Positions 42,195 to 56,500 of a stretch of 64,000 nt of DNA are shown here, piece by piece. The translations under genes and the position numbers were made by a program. Source of the stretch: Isoetes taiwanensis (lineage: Eukaryota; Streptophyta; Lycopodiopsida; Isoetales; Isoetaceae); assembly GCA_021234155.1 (NCBI GenBank), contig JAJEKV010000053.1:5054488-5118487 (forward strand). The letters are read 5' to 3'. Position 1 is the stretch's first letter; each line of letters opens with the position of its first letter. Below the pieces are notes generated by a model that was not told where the DNA came from, made no database searches, and saw only the letters and a list, made by a program, of their open reading frames with translations.

Positions 42195-43300
42195 TAAAAA
42201 AGAGATTTTTTGGCTTTATAGACTTTTTTAGCCAAAAAAATAAAAATAAAAATTGAAAAGATCGTTACAACTTTTTTTCAAAAATAATTTAAATTTGATT
42301 TTAGACCATAAAAACAAGCTCATCAGGTAATGGCAACTACTACTATATATTACGGAATATTAGTATCATACAACCATCAACAAAAAGAAAACATATTGAA
42401 AAGAAAACAATGTATACACATTAGGATCTAAACATAGTAATACAAGGATAAGAGCATAAATAAAGTTATTCGTACATCAGTTCGAGAAGGTTTCATGTTG
42501 CCATAGTGCAATTATGGCTACAGGGAAGATCACCAAAACCTTTCAACTTGCTAACAAGTAGAGTTCTAGTTTGATTCATCAAGACTCTAAACATGTGAAG
42601 TTCCTTGCTAGATACCCTCATGTTCTCATGTATCGCGCAATGAACCTGCCAAGTTAGCCCTCCAGGTAACCCGAACTCCCCCCATCAAGACTTGCCATGA
42701 GACAATGATAAGTTGGTACATCTGAGTTGAATGATGCAATACAACTGACAAATATTGGCAAAGCATTTAATCTTGATATCCCACTTAAGCCTTGATACAA
42801 ATGATAATCCACTAACCCATAAAATGTGTACAATGCTTAATTTGCAACTTAGCATTCCTCATTTGTGGGGTATAGATGTACAGAATTTGCTATACTGTAT
42901 AACAAGATTCGTAAAATACTATAAGATTTAAGGTAATATACTATATGGTGTTGATTTTGTACATGCAAAATATAATTATAGGGCTCTCGCTGCCCTACGT
43001 CACCCCCCGTGTGAATATGCACCCAAACCAAAGGGGGTTTTAGGGGGATTTTAATTTAAACATGTTGAATGTAATGGTTTGTGTTAATTAATATGTTGGT
43101 TGTTACATTAAAAAAAAATTTTGGGCCCGAAATAAACTTTGAGGTAAACAAGAAAATAAAAATACAAAATGAATGATGTGATGTGTTATTGCAAACCATA
43201 TATTATAAATTGCCACATGTGATGAGGAGAAGTGTCAACTGAGTTAGCCAATAGCGACGAAAGCTTCGACATCATAATTTGCCTCACCTTAGTATATTGC
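42195..43300. other. No gene recognised
   Basis: AT-rich sequence without a convincing frame or repeat. Confidence 0.45.
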
Positions 43301-43319
43301 ATTCCAAACTGGTGATAAT

Positions 43320-44935
43320 AATAAAGATCATTTGCAGTCCTTGCTTGTGCACTTTATACTCTTCAAAAGAATAATTTCCGTGGGATTCTGTGGGACCATT
43401 CGACCTTTCCATCGGTATCCTGATCAGTATAGAAAGTCACAGCTTTTAAAGAAGATCTTTCTGAAACAATGCTATCAGGCTCTGCCTCATGCCCATAAAC
43501 TCTTCCAACATCTCCAACTGCCTCATTTTTATCTACATCGCCAAAGTTAAAGAGAGGAATCAACCCTTGAATGCATGATCAACGATTGAAGGTTCGTGGG
43601 AAATGCTGACCTTTCAAACATAAGACTGATGGGCCCATTCTGATTCTTGATAGCATCCCTACCCAGGAAGATGACCTTGACAAAATTTCCTGAAGATCTA
43701 GACATTGTTTGACACATTTGAAGATGTTTATAAAATTTGCCTGGTCTGGCTTAATAAGAGTAAGGTATGCTTTCGCACATCATCTGCCACATCTGTTTTG
43801 CTTGTAATGTGCCATTGTCTCCATAGCTTTGAAGCATTGCCTACATTCCACGCTTTCTACCTGCAAATGTCCCCACGGTTTGCTCTGTAAGGCTCTGTGC
43901 CAACACAACGAGGCATAGGACCTGCTGAATATATGCTTCCAATTTCGTTCCCATCAAGAAAAAACATAGAAATATCAAGAGCAGCATATACCTTATCCTC
44001 ACAACCTTGTGTATGATACAAGACGAAAAATAACTTTAGGAAGTGAGCCAGGTACTCCCCTCATGAAATAAAGGTGATGATTATGACACAGGCACCTGGA
44101 AAGGGCTGGAAGAGCTTGCAGGAGTCAACCGGACTTCTCCAACTTAATGTACTGTGCATTGTGCATCTAAGGTGCCCCTACGATAAAGCATTGAGCTTTT
44201 AAAATTTATCCTCAGACTCAGAGACATTAACTATAAGAACCTGGCCACAGAATACAAGCCAGCATCCAAGTCCACCAGAATATGTAGCATGATGCCTTCA
44301 AAATGTAGACTGCATACCTCCAGGAACCCTATGGTCTTACTTATGCGACCCAAACACTTTCTGAAAATGGGCTTTATCAAGAATCTGCAGCCGTCCCCCA
44401 ACTCAGTATGTCCTGCTCTTCTTGAGCTGCTTTCGGCCACTGCTATTGAGGGTCCATTTGAGGATGAGGAGTCTATTTGACACCTTGAATGCCACCCAGA
44501 AATGGACATGCCAGCAGGACTGGCCATAGAAGACTTTGTTTGCTCCCCGTCAGGCATGCTTATTTTATTCTCAGAAGAGAGGCTTTGTGGAACTCCTCTA
44601 AATCCTCCTATCATGAAACATATTCGTCTCGTACTCCAAAATGCTCTTACCTTTGCTATCATATAAGGGAGCAAGACCATTAGCACCCTAAAAACAAGAA
44701 ACCAGCTTGCCAAGGCCAGATATGTATCATCTTCAAACCACTTCTCAGGTGAAATTGCTTGCGGATACGGACAGGCATCGCGACTGTGATTTAATTTTGT
44801 GGATGCCAGAATAAAAGCAATTGCATTATCACTATGGCCGCCACGAAACCTGGGTCGCAAACCTTTCGCCGCAACAACAAAGCCCAGAAGTAAAATAAAT
44901 CCGGAATCCAAAGTCCATGCCCCTGTCAGGTTGCA
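43320..44935 (-). other. Unrecognised gene piece with membrane segments
   Basis: A minus-strand open frame of 226 codons ends at 44231. An exon seems to start after an acceptor at about 44935 and end at a donor near 44655 (ATAGCAAAG, GTAAGA). It would code two hydrophobic segments (SGFILLLGFVVAAKG and LASWFLVFRVLMVLLPYMIA). A second exon with a Ser-rich linker (PSIAVAESSSRR) and a basic ...RKCLGRISKTIGFLE would end before GTATGC at about 44315. More minus-strand frames (43870-44040) could be further exons. I do not recognise the family. It may be a real host gene or a remnant. Confidence 0.35.
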
Positions 44936-44999
44936 TTATTTGGCAGAGAGTTGAAAACCTAACCAAATAACAGATTTAGGGACTCCGATGGAAAGCGAG

Positions 45000-46670
45000 G
45001 AAAAGGGTGGCAGGTAAAAGCATGGATAAAAAATTAGAAGCAAGGTGAAGATAGGGCATGGCGATGGTGAGAAAAGAGGGTGTCTTCACGAGGCTTGCAT
45101 GTTCAGCCCCTAAAATAAAAAGAGGGCTTTTGTTGTGAGCCTTTGGATGTTGGACCATTGAAAAAAAAAGCTAAATCAACGACTAAGAAATGGTGCACTC
45201 TAGATGTACGCATTAGTACATCTATTCGAATACGCCATGAAATCTTAGGAAAACCTTTGTGAAAAGCGTACAAAAACACAAAGAAAACCCCCTGTTATTA
45301 TGCTACATATTATAACTCAGATATGGCACTGAATTGAGACTACCTTCCAAGTCTCCTGTCTATCTGCTTACAACCATGAACATGTGGGGTTCGTCATGAA
45401 GACTATGATGGGGTTTGACGCATTAAAATGCACAATGGAAACAACCGCAACCGTCATTTGCAACATATATGAACTGCAGAAATTAGAGACTAATATTGAC
45501 TATAGTCTCAAATTTATACAGAATAATAAATAAAATCTTTAGATATATTGAAGAAAAATATATGGCACGGGGTACTTATCCACCCAACCGAATCCATTTC
45601 CGAAAGGGCTACATGCAAAACTACAAACTCTGGCTTAAAGCCGCCAGGGATCCACCTATTGTATAGGGGTATGCCACCTGCGTGCAAGGGGTTGGCAAAA
45701 ATACACTTTTATATGCTTTTAATTTTTTAAAGAAACCCCCTTCCAGCTATATACCATACCAAAATCATCCGAAAAACTCCAAAAACTACCCCTAAATATG
45801 AGTATATGTATGGTTCAAGGAAAAAACAAACCCTTTCGGGTCATTCACCTGGTTCGTACAGTTAAAACTATGTGAACCCCCTTGCTTAAGGCAATTGCCT
45901 TCTGGCTATAATCATCACTACCGCTATTTTGCAGCCTTCGATCAATAGAAAATTTTGTTGTAACTGGTAAAGGAATAATAGTCTCGGAGGAATTGAGATG
46001 TCTACTTGCGGATCTCCACGTGCAATCTATTTTAACTGCTTCCCACCTTTTCTGCAATATCTCTCAAACTATCAAGAGTTACAAGTGGTACCATCGTGAT
46101 TCTAATACTAGACTCCATGAGGTTTTTAAGAAGGGGCTTTGTGCCTTGATCCTCCTTCTGGACGTCGAGATATGACCCTTTTTTTTTTGCCCTTTTTCTT
46201 ATAATAGTTATCCCTAGTAATAAGTCTGCTGCACTCTGTCATTGGGTTCCATAGATTGGTCTCCGTGGACAATAAAAACCATTCTATTATGTTCTATTCT
46301 ATAAAAATATAGAGGTCTTCCATAGGAAGATATAGGTGCCCTTTTAATGATTGATATTTACAGCAAGCACTTGTTAATATTATCCGTTGCCCTCTTTATT
46401 ATATATTATTAGGCAACATTTTCACAGAGTTTTATCCTTATTCTCAGCCCTTTCACTATGAACCACTTCCCCGGGCCTTGTGCCATATCAATTCTTTCCT
46501 TCTCACGATTGATCATTCTCGATCGTCATTAAAATATACAGAAAAAACAACAGACCTCCCTTTTTAAAGTTGATCATAGATCATTTTTTCAAAAGCGCTA
46601 GTCCGTTCCTTCTCCATTGAGAACGTTCTCTTTTTACTTTTAGCATGCTTCAAAGAGAAAATAATTTTTT
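45000..46670. other. No gene recognised
   Basis: Short frames only, AT-rich. Nothing I can assign. Confidence 0.45.
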
Positions 46671-46673
46671 CTC

Positions 46674-46850
46674 TGATCCTTCAAATAAGTTTTGCTCACT
46701 TGAACAAGAAAGTTCCCCTTCTGATCCTTCAAGTAGGTGCCCCTCACTTGAACAAGAAAGCTTCCCTTTCTAATCCTTCAAGTAGGTTTCCCTCACTTGA
46801 ACAAGAAAGTTCTTCTTTCTAATCCTTCAGGTTGAGCATTTTAGTTCAAC
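46674..46850. repeat. Tandem repeat, about 3.5 units of 50 bp
   Basis: The unit contains tgatccttcaagtaggt, cctcacttgaacaagaaagt and a CT-rich link. The units differ slightly. Confidence 0.85.
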
Positions 46851-47404
46851 TTGGACAAGAAAGGTGTCCCCCTCTCTAGAATTTATCCACTTGATAATTT
46901 CATAGAGAGAAGCAAATCTACCTCAAGTATCTAATGAGGATTTCCCTTACGGTCGATTCTATTAAACATGTAGGCCAGCCCAAGTTAGTTATGCACTGCA
47001 GACACAATAACTTCCTTGTGCATAATCACACATGCAATATCTTCTAAGTGCATCAAATCTTATATTATAATGTTTTAGTGCAAGTAATGGACCATGCCCT
47101 AATTTGAAGGGCTAAGATCGTCCGAGCCTAATTAAAGGCTGAGATCACCTCTAGATTTTTTTTTCTAGGGTTTTGTTTCCGTTGCAATTTCCTCTCTTCA
47201 TCTGTTCTCGGCTTCACCTTCTTCTGTTGCACTGAGTCAACACCGAGATCTTCCACGCCTAGGGTTTTTTTTTATTTCCGTTGCAAAATTTTCTCCCCTC
47301 TCGTCCATGGTGATCCAAAACGCCATAAGTTTTTCTTGCTCTTCCTTTTGCGTTTGCCCCTTTCCCTACACTGCCTATTCATATGTTCCTGGTGGTAATG
47401 GCAT

Positions 47405-47645
47405 CCCTTAGAAGCCCTAATCCGTTTCTTCTGCCAGCTGCAACTATGCTGTCTTCTGTGTTTCTTTTGGCTATCACAAGCATCAAGCGGCTGCTCATGG
47501 GTAAATGATTTGCTAGGAATGGACCCTTAGAAGCCCTAATCCGTTTCTTCTGCCGGCTGAAGCTATGCTATCTTTTACGTTTCTTTTGGCTATCACAAGC
47601 ATCAAGCGGCTGCGTTCATGGGTGAATGATTTGCTAGGAATGGAC
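47405..47645. repeat. 119-bp tandem duplication
   Basis: cccttagaagccctaatcc starts at 47405 and again at 47524. The two units differ at about ten positions. The second copy has an extra gtt near 47615. Confidence 0.9.
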
Positions 47646-47880
47646 CGTAAGTGTTCAGGTAAGATTGATTAACATGTTGAGATCTCTTATGTTTTGCATT
47701 GGTTGATTATCTCAAAGCTTACATTTAAATTGGTTTATTTATGGCAGATATTCAGAGGTTTGCATGAGATATTTGGACGTTTGATGAGCAAAGCGACTCC
47801 ATTGTTTCTGAAATCGGTGAAAGAGCTGCATAGATAAATGAAAACAGAATGCGTGATGACATCAAAGGATGGATGCAAGG
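47580..47880 (+). pseudogene. Possible plant gene remnant
   Basis: Second copy of the duplication reads SIKRLRSWVNDLLGMDRK and leads into GTAAGA at 47659. A possible next exon after GCAG at 47748 reads DIQRF-stop-DIWTFDEQ and later SIVSEIGERAA-stop-INENRM. The upstream CT-rich agggttttgtttccgttgc looks like a 5' leader. The in-frame stops suggest a pseudogene. Family unknown to me. Confidence 0.3.
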
Positions 47881-47899
47881 TACCGTTGCATTTAAGTTT

Positions 47900-50800
47900 G
47901 CATCATGGAGCTTGGCATCATCGATTTTTAGGTTTTTCCCTTAACCAAAACACATGTTCATGTGTAAAGAGTTATTCACTATTCTCTGTTTCGATGGAAT
48001 GGGTTTTAAATCATGCATTTTAGTTGTAGTATAAGGTCTAATTTAAAGTAAAATATTTAGCATTATAGTCATGCAGAATTTCAGTGAGCTTTTGCACACT
48101 TTTATAGCTATGGAGCGTCAAGTGGCTTTAAAATTATCTACAACATATGAAGGTTAAAAGATAGGATATTAGGAGGAACATGTGCTGAAACAGCAGATTC
48201 TAAATTTCTGGATTCTGCTAAAGTTCATCCCCACGTACACGATTATAGGTCAAGGGATGTTTTGATATGCTTAACTTGACATGAAGCCACAGTTCAGCCC
48301 TTCTACAAAGCTATAGAAATCAGCTTAAGGATCACATGCAAAAAGAAAATCATCTACATCAAGTACATCAAAAATTGATGCAATATAGCCCTTGAATCTG
48401 ACACTGAAGTCTTATGTATGTCTTGAATTGCTGCGAGGTACTAACTTGAGGCGCAAGAAATGACAACTGTGATTTAGCATCATCAAAATAAGAATAGGTG
48501 GGCTGCACCTATAAATTCAGGCTTTTGTGTGTTGGCAAATTGGGATCAGCTGCCACCCTAGCTGTTAAGCAGTAATGGAGTTCATTTTCATATGCATCTC
48601 ATATCTTCGCAGTAAATAGATGATAAAAGGAATGCTCGACCAGTTTGAACAATTGGCCGATGTTAAATGGAATGATGATGGATCTTGGCATCATCAATTT
48701 TTAGGCTTTTCTGCTTGATTTTTGTCACAAAACAGGTATGAGACAAGCTGTTGTAAGTACTTGGCGTATATACAGGATGCAATAATGTTAAAACATGCAT
48801 ACAAAATTTGGATGGACGAGGCAAGTATGCTCAAATTTTAAGTATGTTTCCTATGTCATTTTCTACCATTTTATATTGTAACTTTTATGATTCTTCTATG
48901 ATCCATTTTTCATATTGTAGCATTTGCAAGGATGATAATGCAGCATGTTTTCCACCATTTTCCACCATTTCGCATGTGTCTTGCTAGAGATTTATGAATC
49001 TAATTGTGGGTTGGCTGTTTTGCAATAATATGATCCTTCTTTGCAATTATAGTTGCTTCTGCTTCCTCTTTGCTTCCTGCTTGGATTTTCAAGAAGGGAA
49101 AGTTCTTATTTTGGTGTTGGCAGATCATCATGGGGTCTCACCTAGATGCTAAACTTTGGAAGAAAAAAATTGAAAAGAAGGATTGTAGTTCCTTTTATCA
49201 TTCTTGGACTATCATAGTTCTTAGTTTCTCACGATGTTTTACCCAGCAGAAGCAAGTTAAGTAAAAGCCCTTAGTTCGAATTTGGACCATTTTCGACTGC
49301 TCATTCCTATGCGACAATATTAGGCAATGTGAATGTTTATTATGACAATCATACAACATGCGTGCACAAAAAAGAAAAAAGAGACACCAGAGGATATACT
49401 AAATCCTTACGATAGCAATAAACCATTTGAGATTGTTTAGGAAAGCCATGTGAGATTGTTTAGGAAAGCATAGACGATTCAACCTTCAAACTTAAAAGGG
49501 TTGAGCAACTCTGTTATAAGAGTAGAAAAAGCCACAATTTAATCTAGAAAGTTATCAAATGACCTCTACAATGCATCAATAGCTTCTTTCAACTTCTTCA
49601 ATGCAAGGGAACCGTGAGATGTAAAAAACACAATAGCATTCCATAGTTCTAATATGCAATTCATATGCTAAAATATAAACGTGTACATTTGGAAACATGC
49701 ATATAGTTCTCGACAACCTAAAGCACAATGCACACAAAATTCCAGTTACAAGTTTCCAAGGCTAACTACATCAACTTACCTCGCCATTTAGGTTTCTTGC
49801 TAGACACCATTGCTATAAGTATATAAAATACACCTACTTATGCTCTTTTTACTTTTGCATGCATTTGGTCATATAGCAAATCGTTTATATGTGTGAAAGA
49901 CCTCATCTCAATAAAGACCACTTATCATTGACAGGTTCCCAATGTTTGCCCAGCAACGCTGGGCACTATTACTAGTACTTACATAACCATATAGCAATTG
50001 GTCGCTTAGCAATGGTGGTTGACAAAATAATAATGATGATCCAGTTAAAGAATAAAGGCGATTCTAATAAAGCTTTGACATTGGTAGCAACAATGTCTTT
50101 TAGATATATAGAGGCTAAGGTTTTGGCTATGGTTCTATCTCCAGTCACCACTGGCTTTCACAAGCTCAATCTCCAACTGTTTCACTAGAAATAATTATTG
50201 GGTTTTCATCACTACAACTTTCATCACTAGCTGTCTTTGATCATGGGTAGATCTCAACTAGGTAAGGGATTCTTCAATCACCGAAGTTGTTTGTATGAAT
50301 TTCTTTGGTGTCTTGTAGCATCTCCAACCAGCAATTCCATCATGTGCGGAGCTTGGGTGCGGCAAGAGGTCCTCATTCTGTCATTCTACCCCTTGGTAAA
50401 GGATTAAAAATTCTTTACAATCAAATTAGTCTCCTCGCCTATCTTTTCCTCTTCTTGATCTTCTTGATGTAAGAATTCTTCCCCTTCTTCTTCATCATCT
50501 TTCCCGTCTTCCTCTTCGATAGCTGGTGGCATACTAGTGGGGGAGGTTGGCCCAGTTGATCTCTTGATGCTCACAAGTATAGTGACTTCTTCAAATATGG
50601 TGAGCACTCAGTCTGGTAGGTTAACAACGGCTTAACCTCTATATGTCTTCCAAGTCATTGAACTAAAAGCCCTTGCCAAACCATAGGGGTAGTTCATAAA
50701 TAACGTTCAAAGGTTTGCGGCCTACTACACATAGTTCCCCTATCATAAGGTATTTGTTGCCCTCTATCCAGATGGGTAGGATTACATCTAGGGTTAGCAG

Positions 50801-51120
50801 TACCAAGATGTCTTCTCTTGATTATGGAACCGTTTTAGCTAACTATCACAAGGCCTCAATGCCAAATGTGATCATGATATCGTTCTTTGTATTCCTGCTG
50901 CTATGTGGCCCTTCTTGCTCTTTATCTGGCCTGACTTCAGAAGTTTGACCATGATAAATGATTAGGCTATCACTTGGCAACCAGTTAAAAATATCTTTCT
51001 CGGATATCCCTACTCTTGGAATATTTCTTGACATTATACATAGCATGCTCAGTTATGACATTTGTGAGGATTCCAATTTAAGTAACACACAAGTTTGATT
51101 GGAGATTTTGTTCCAATGAA
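47900..51120. other. No gene recognised
   Basis: AT-rich; only short frames. At 50404-50607 a minus-strand acidic frame occurs without a recognisable domain. Confidence 0.4.
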
Positions 51121-51129
51121 GACCTTCCA

Positions 51130-51680
51130 TAGCTACAATATAATTGTCCAAAATGACCTGTTTGGAAGAAAGGCAGATTGATATTGACTGATGTTTTTTT
51201 GCAGGTAAGCCTTGATCCTATTAGGTATGATTTTGGCACAAATCTTGTATGAGGTATTAGTTAGGGAGATAGGTCTCCATTCTGAGAAGGCAGTGGGATT
51301 ATCCACTTTAGGAATCAGAGCAATAAAACCAGCCGAGATGGATGAAGATGTTTTACATCCCAAAAACCTCTAACCATAGAAAGAAGATCAGACTTAAGAA
51401 TATCCCAAAAGTGAATAAGAACTCACTGGGGAGACCATCAGGGCCAGAAGATTTGCTTTTCCCAAAGGATTTCAAGATATTAAGAATCTCATCTTCATTG
51501 GGAGGAATAATTATAGAGTCATCTATGCAATCTATAGAAGATGGAAAAATGGTGTCCATAAGAGCTAAGAAATCCTTTTTCCTGGTAGTATCGATCTGAC
51601 CTGGAGGGACCTTTGAAAAAAGAGAGGCATAGTTATCCTGGAAGAAGGATTTGATAAGTTTGGGATCATCCAAAATAGTA
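51130..51680 (-). pseudogene. LINE reverse transcriptase fragment
   Basis: 51353-51673 reads KSFGKSKSSGPDGLPSEF, the start of a non-LTR RT. 51133-51363 continues with GFIALIPKVDNPTAFSEWRP then PISLTNTSYKICAK. These are the fingers of an L1-type RT; the catalytic palm is missing. A frameshift separates the two pieces. Confidence 0.85.
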
Positions 51681-51759
51681 CCTGCGTCAGTTCTAACTTA
51701 GGTGATAGAATTTCTAAGAGGCCTTCTCATCTTGTGTAAGCTTCCTTGAAGAAACATCA

Positions 51760-52535
51760 CTAACCGCTGATGGAGAATGATGGTTCACATTTGAAAATCC
51801 ATGTTGTATAGTCAGATGGATGTGCTGCACAATTCAAATTATCTCGTGCATTTTATCTAAAGATTGGCAAGTACTATCAAGCCTTCGGAATTCGGGTACA
51901 ATGGAACTTCTTTGCCTCTAATCATGGAAAAGGGGAGCATGATGGTTAGGGTGCAATAAAGAAGAGCTTTCATGCTGATAAACAAAGGAAGGAGAATGTA
52001 TTGCCTATACTTCATGCTTCTACTGCCTTAGAGAAAGTGTAACACAAGGAGGATTATTTGGGAAATCATAGAAGAAGATATAGATAGGGATCCACACTCT
52101 AACTGTGAGTCATTGCCTAGGACTCAATCAGTCCATTCTATGTCAGCAATAAATCCTGAAGGTCCAACCATTCTCATATGGAGGTCTTTTTCCTGTTTTT
52201 ATGAAGCATGTTTGAAATTTGAGTGGCATAATTGTGAGAACCTACAACATTGTGGACCTTGGAAGATGTAAAAGCTGCAACCTAATTTGGTATACATTGA
52301 CTATGATGAAGAGCTTACAGGCTTTTTTGCTGCAAATGATGAAAGACTAGACACATTACAAGTAGGAGATGTTTTTTCCTCATTCGATGCTCCTGGGAAT
52401 GAGGAGGACGTGCCTTATTATGTGCCGTTTTGCAACAAGGAGAAACATATTTTGGATCGAGATGTAGATAATTATGGAAATATGATATTAGCTGGGAAAA
52501 AGGTCATTTCATCCTATTATTACAGTTCATGAAGG
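51760..52535 (+). pseudogene. DDE-like transposon protein fragment
   Basis: Around 51795-51945 the frame reads VVYSDGCAAQFKLSRAFYL and GIRVQWNFFASNHGKGEHDG. A conserved Asp-Gly-Cys-x-x-Gln-Phe-Lys box followed by W-x-F-F-A-x-x-H-G-K-G is known from transposon-borne proteins of uncertain class in many eukaryotes. It continues, after stops, in 52287-52532 (a short acidic frame). Family assignment is tentative. Confidence 0.5.
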
Positions 52536-52539
52536 GGAT

Positions 52540-53555
52540 TCAATAAAAATATAAGCTAATTGAAACTAAGAGTGCACTAATTCCAATAGAATCTGTCATT
52601 GGAGTGAGGTATTTAATGACTCAAATAAGCCATAAAATCAGGGGCATTAAGCTTGTATATGCACTATCTTTAGAGGTACATGACATACTAATGTTAAGCC
52701 TCCTTGAAATTGTGGAGACTCTAGATTCATAAAGAGTATATGACTCTTTGAGATGTACAACAAAGAAAAATAACATTGTATTAGCTTTATTATATTTGGT
52801 GAATTATGTTGGAAAAGATATAATCTAGCACTATAATCTGATATCTATTTGCTATATCTATTGGAAGATCATGCAACGATCTAAATAAACCAATCTATAC
52901 AAGAAACTTATAATAATAATGCAAAGAGCTCAAGTTTTGAGTACCTTCCCAAAACGAAACAAAAAAAGCTGTCTCAGAAAAGCTTATACCATGCATAAGC
53001 AATCTCGGACTTTGGTACCATTTCAATTCAACCAGGTGCTCTGATTTGCAAAGAATTTATGACCAAAAGTCCCCAAAGAATTTTCAGAACCCTTTCAAAA
53101 TTGGCAATCTGACCAAGTAAAAAAAAACTCAATGTTCCAGGCAGAATGCTATTTTTTGCAGAGCAAGCAATGGAATCTTTTTTTCAAATTTTCCACTTGG
53201 AGCACTTTCTCACAGATCTGTATGAACAGTGCATCAGGTTGATTCAACGAAAACATGCAAATAAGCTTTAGCAAATGACTTCTTGTCTAGCAGACTCTAA
53301 CTCTATGACAGTGCTTTTGAAATCAGGAGCTTTTGAAATCAGGAGGTATTCGGACCCTTAACCCGTAGTTCTGGGGTATTTTGAGCTTAGACCTTTATTT
53401 TCTCTGTATTAACACGCACAAATGCCAAAATAATACTAACTCTAAGTTTTATATTTTTCCCAGATATTCCTTATGCTCAAACTTCTAGTGCATTCCCTTG
53501 TATTACTTTTGATGATGCATGTATTGATACATATTGGTAATCTTGGTACATTTAA
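52540..53555. other. No gene recognised
   Basis: AT-rich with no supported feature. Confidence 0.45.
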
Positions 53556-53558
53556 AAA

Positions 53559-56500
53559 TCAATTAAAACGTTTAGAAACACAACTGAAACACTTAGATTC
53601 ATTTAGAAACTGATTCAAAGGCTTAAAATTTGAAAGAGACAAGAACGATAGTTTTTGCACTATCTCTAGCAGTTTATAAAGTACACAATCCAACTCATAC
53701 CACCTCATTTCTGGTTGTCTCCAATCATTCCACAATTCTTCGAAGTCATTTTTATAGTTTGTGCAGATCTGCCAATCTACCATTTCGGACAACTTGTCAG
53801 CTGGATTGTACACTTCATTTTGAAAGACACACATTTGCACATCTTCAGAATGCAGAAGCCCTGTCCGCCATGGTATAAATCTCGTCACCAGTGTATCATC
53901 ATTCACCTAATCAGTTGTCCACGCTGGTAAGCTACATTTTGTCTTGAAAATCTGTGACACTTCTATGTTGACATTGTTTTAACACAAATCCAATTGGTTT
54001 CATGTATAATAACTTGTTTTCAAATGCAATACATCTAAAAGTCAATTCAAGGCAATGGCTACCATCATAAAACAAGACTAATTGTTTATAAAACCTTTTC
54101 TAGAATAACTGCATGCCTCAGTCTATCAGCGTTGAAGGAGGCTACTGATATCCACAATAAACTTCTCAAAGATAAACTCTAAGAACTCTTCGAGATGCGG
54201 CCTTAAGAAAATGACCTTGTTTTCCACAAACTTACAGTCTCTTAATAAGTCTTCATTCTTTATAGTTGTACGATGTATTTGTTTGGCCAATGCATTGTTC
54301 ACATCTAATATTAACAAATTTTTTTCTAACACCTGCCATAAAATACAAACATGTTTAAAATGCAGTTTTTATTAATAAACAATTCAGTAATGAGTATAAA
54401 TAATAAACAAATGGCATAGATTTCTTGAGTACAATATACGAATACATGGAGGGATCTGAGCTCAAATAATAAGCAATGACATTGGATTTTTGTGTTCAAA
54501 TAATAAACAATGACATACCAGCTGCCGTCATATCCTGAGCTGAGGTCGCTGGTGGAAGTTGAGCAATAAATGCCTCATACAATGAGGGCAGTCAAGCCTG
54601 CACAAACTCATGACTGAACCAGTTTCTCGATATCTAGAAGACCAACAGGAAAATTCATTAATTCAGCAGAAGAGATACTAATCTAGAAGTCATTTACCCT
54701 ACCGTGCTTGAAGTCTTTCCAAGGATACGCCCATCGACAAAGGCCTGCATAAATGCCAGCACATAGAGCCCACAAGATGTATCATCTTTTTGTTGTGGGA
54801 CTTTTGGGTATTTGACCGGGCATGTGTGAGGTTGACCCTGCTTTAACACATTTGGATTGTCCAAAGCAGCTTTAGCAACCATGTATATATGCAACTTGTC
54901 AAAGCAATCTCTATCAGAATAACATACATAAAAAAAGAGAGAGATATTAAGTTACGACATCTTATTTCTAAATGAACTCATTACCTCTTCAAAATATTCT
55001 CATCTACTTTCATCTTTTTCAACGAATTGAACACTTGAAACTCTTCTGCAGTCTTACTCTTTCCATTAAGATTCAAAACAGCAAGCATATGATGGTTTGT
55101 ATCTAGCATGGGGACCATAATCCATTTGCATTTGGGCATGCTATTCCCTAAAGATCTTGCTTGACAATGGTAGCACATCTATCACCACTTTGGCCCATAC
55201 CCATCAGTTGAATCTTTCTTCCACACCTGACTCCTAAATTCAATGTAGTTCTCTGGAGGAAAGAACCCGGCAAGTTCGTTTTTATCTTTTTGCATATACA
55301 TCTGTAAGTACCTATAACAATGCATAAACAGAAATGTTAAACAAATTTTAACTGGAGAACTGAACTAGTTATCTATCTTACCTGCAATATAAGCCGACGT
55401 GACGGTTGTCGCACTTTGGATTGCCCACGTCCTCAACATCAAAACATTAAGGCCTGGTAAAGGTAGAGAGTCTTCAAAAATTGAACTTTCTTCAAGATCC
55501 TCATCCTCTTGAGGAGTTATTCTCAATGGCTACTAGTCATTTCCTGCACTTGAGAAGTATGTTCCATAACAAGCTTTTCTTTTGCCAATGATTTGGCCTT
55601 CTGGTCATTATGTATAGCTTTTTGTCGGTCTGTTTTTTCTATTTCCCATTCCGTGTCTGAGTTATTCAGTTGTGTGTCATCATCCTGGTTTAAAGTTTGC
55701 ATACCTGAAATGAAATGAATAAGCATCATAAATTGAAATTACAAGAATAATTTGTGAGAGTTCTTACTTGATGAAGGTATATCTTTATTATTCTTGGCAT
55801 TGAACAATTGCTGCTTGATCCATGCAATCTCATCCTTCATTGCTGGAATAGGAGCATAGGTGGAAGGAACATTAATAGTAGCAGTTCCCCTATCTGTGGC
55901 TTCATCTTCATCTTCGTGATCATTCACATCAGTGAAATCTAGTTTGATAGTAACTGACTCAATAATTGAAAGAAGAAAATATATATGAGGATCTAGAAAA
56001 CTATGCATTAAAGGCAAGTTTTACTTACCAGCAGCTTAAGTAATCCTGGATTGTTGTTCTTGTTTCTTTTCACTATGAGAATCTGAACATAAACAGACAT
56101 GTTAGGACAATATATTACATCATGGAAGCATGTATATGCACATAGCTATACATTTCAAACATGTTCCAATTCCTCAATACAAGAACAAAGAAAAAATGCC
56201 AATTGGTAATTCTATGTACACAAATGTACACAAATATATATTTGTACAAATTTGTATAAATGTACATAACTATACAGACATGGTTGTGAACCTTTTACAA
56301 AGAATTTCTTGCACTCTAACCCATAAAAATATACATTCAAAGTAGAATCTAATTCCTCAGGAAAAAATGATAATTGGTAATTTTATATAGACAAATGTAC
56401 ACAAATGTGCAGATATAGAGTATACCCCCCCCCAGGGTTGGTTCACTTAAGACTTTGCAAAGCCATAACTGTAGCTTGGTAAGTTTAAATTTCAAGAAAA

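Noticed and set aside
46674-46850. CRISPR-like array
   Set aside because: Direct head-to-tail repeats of about 50 bp without unique spacers, in a plant genome. It is a small tandem repeat.
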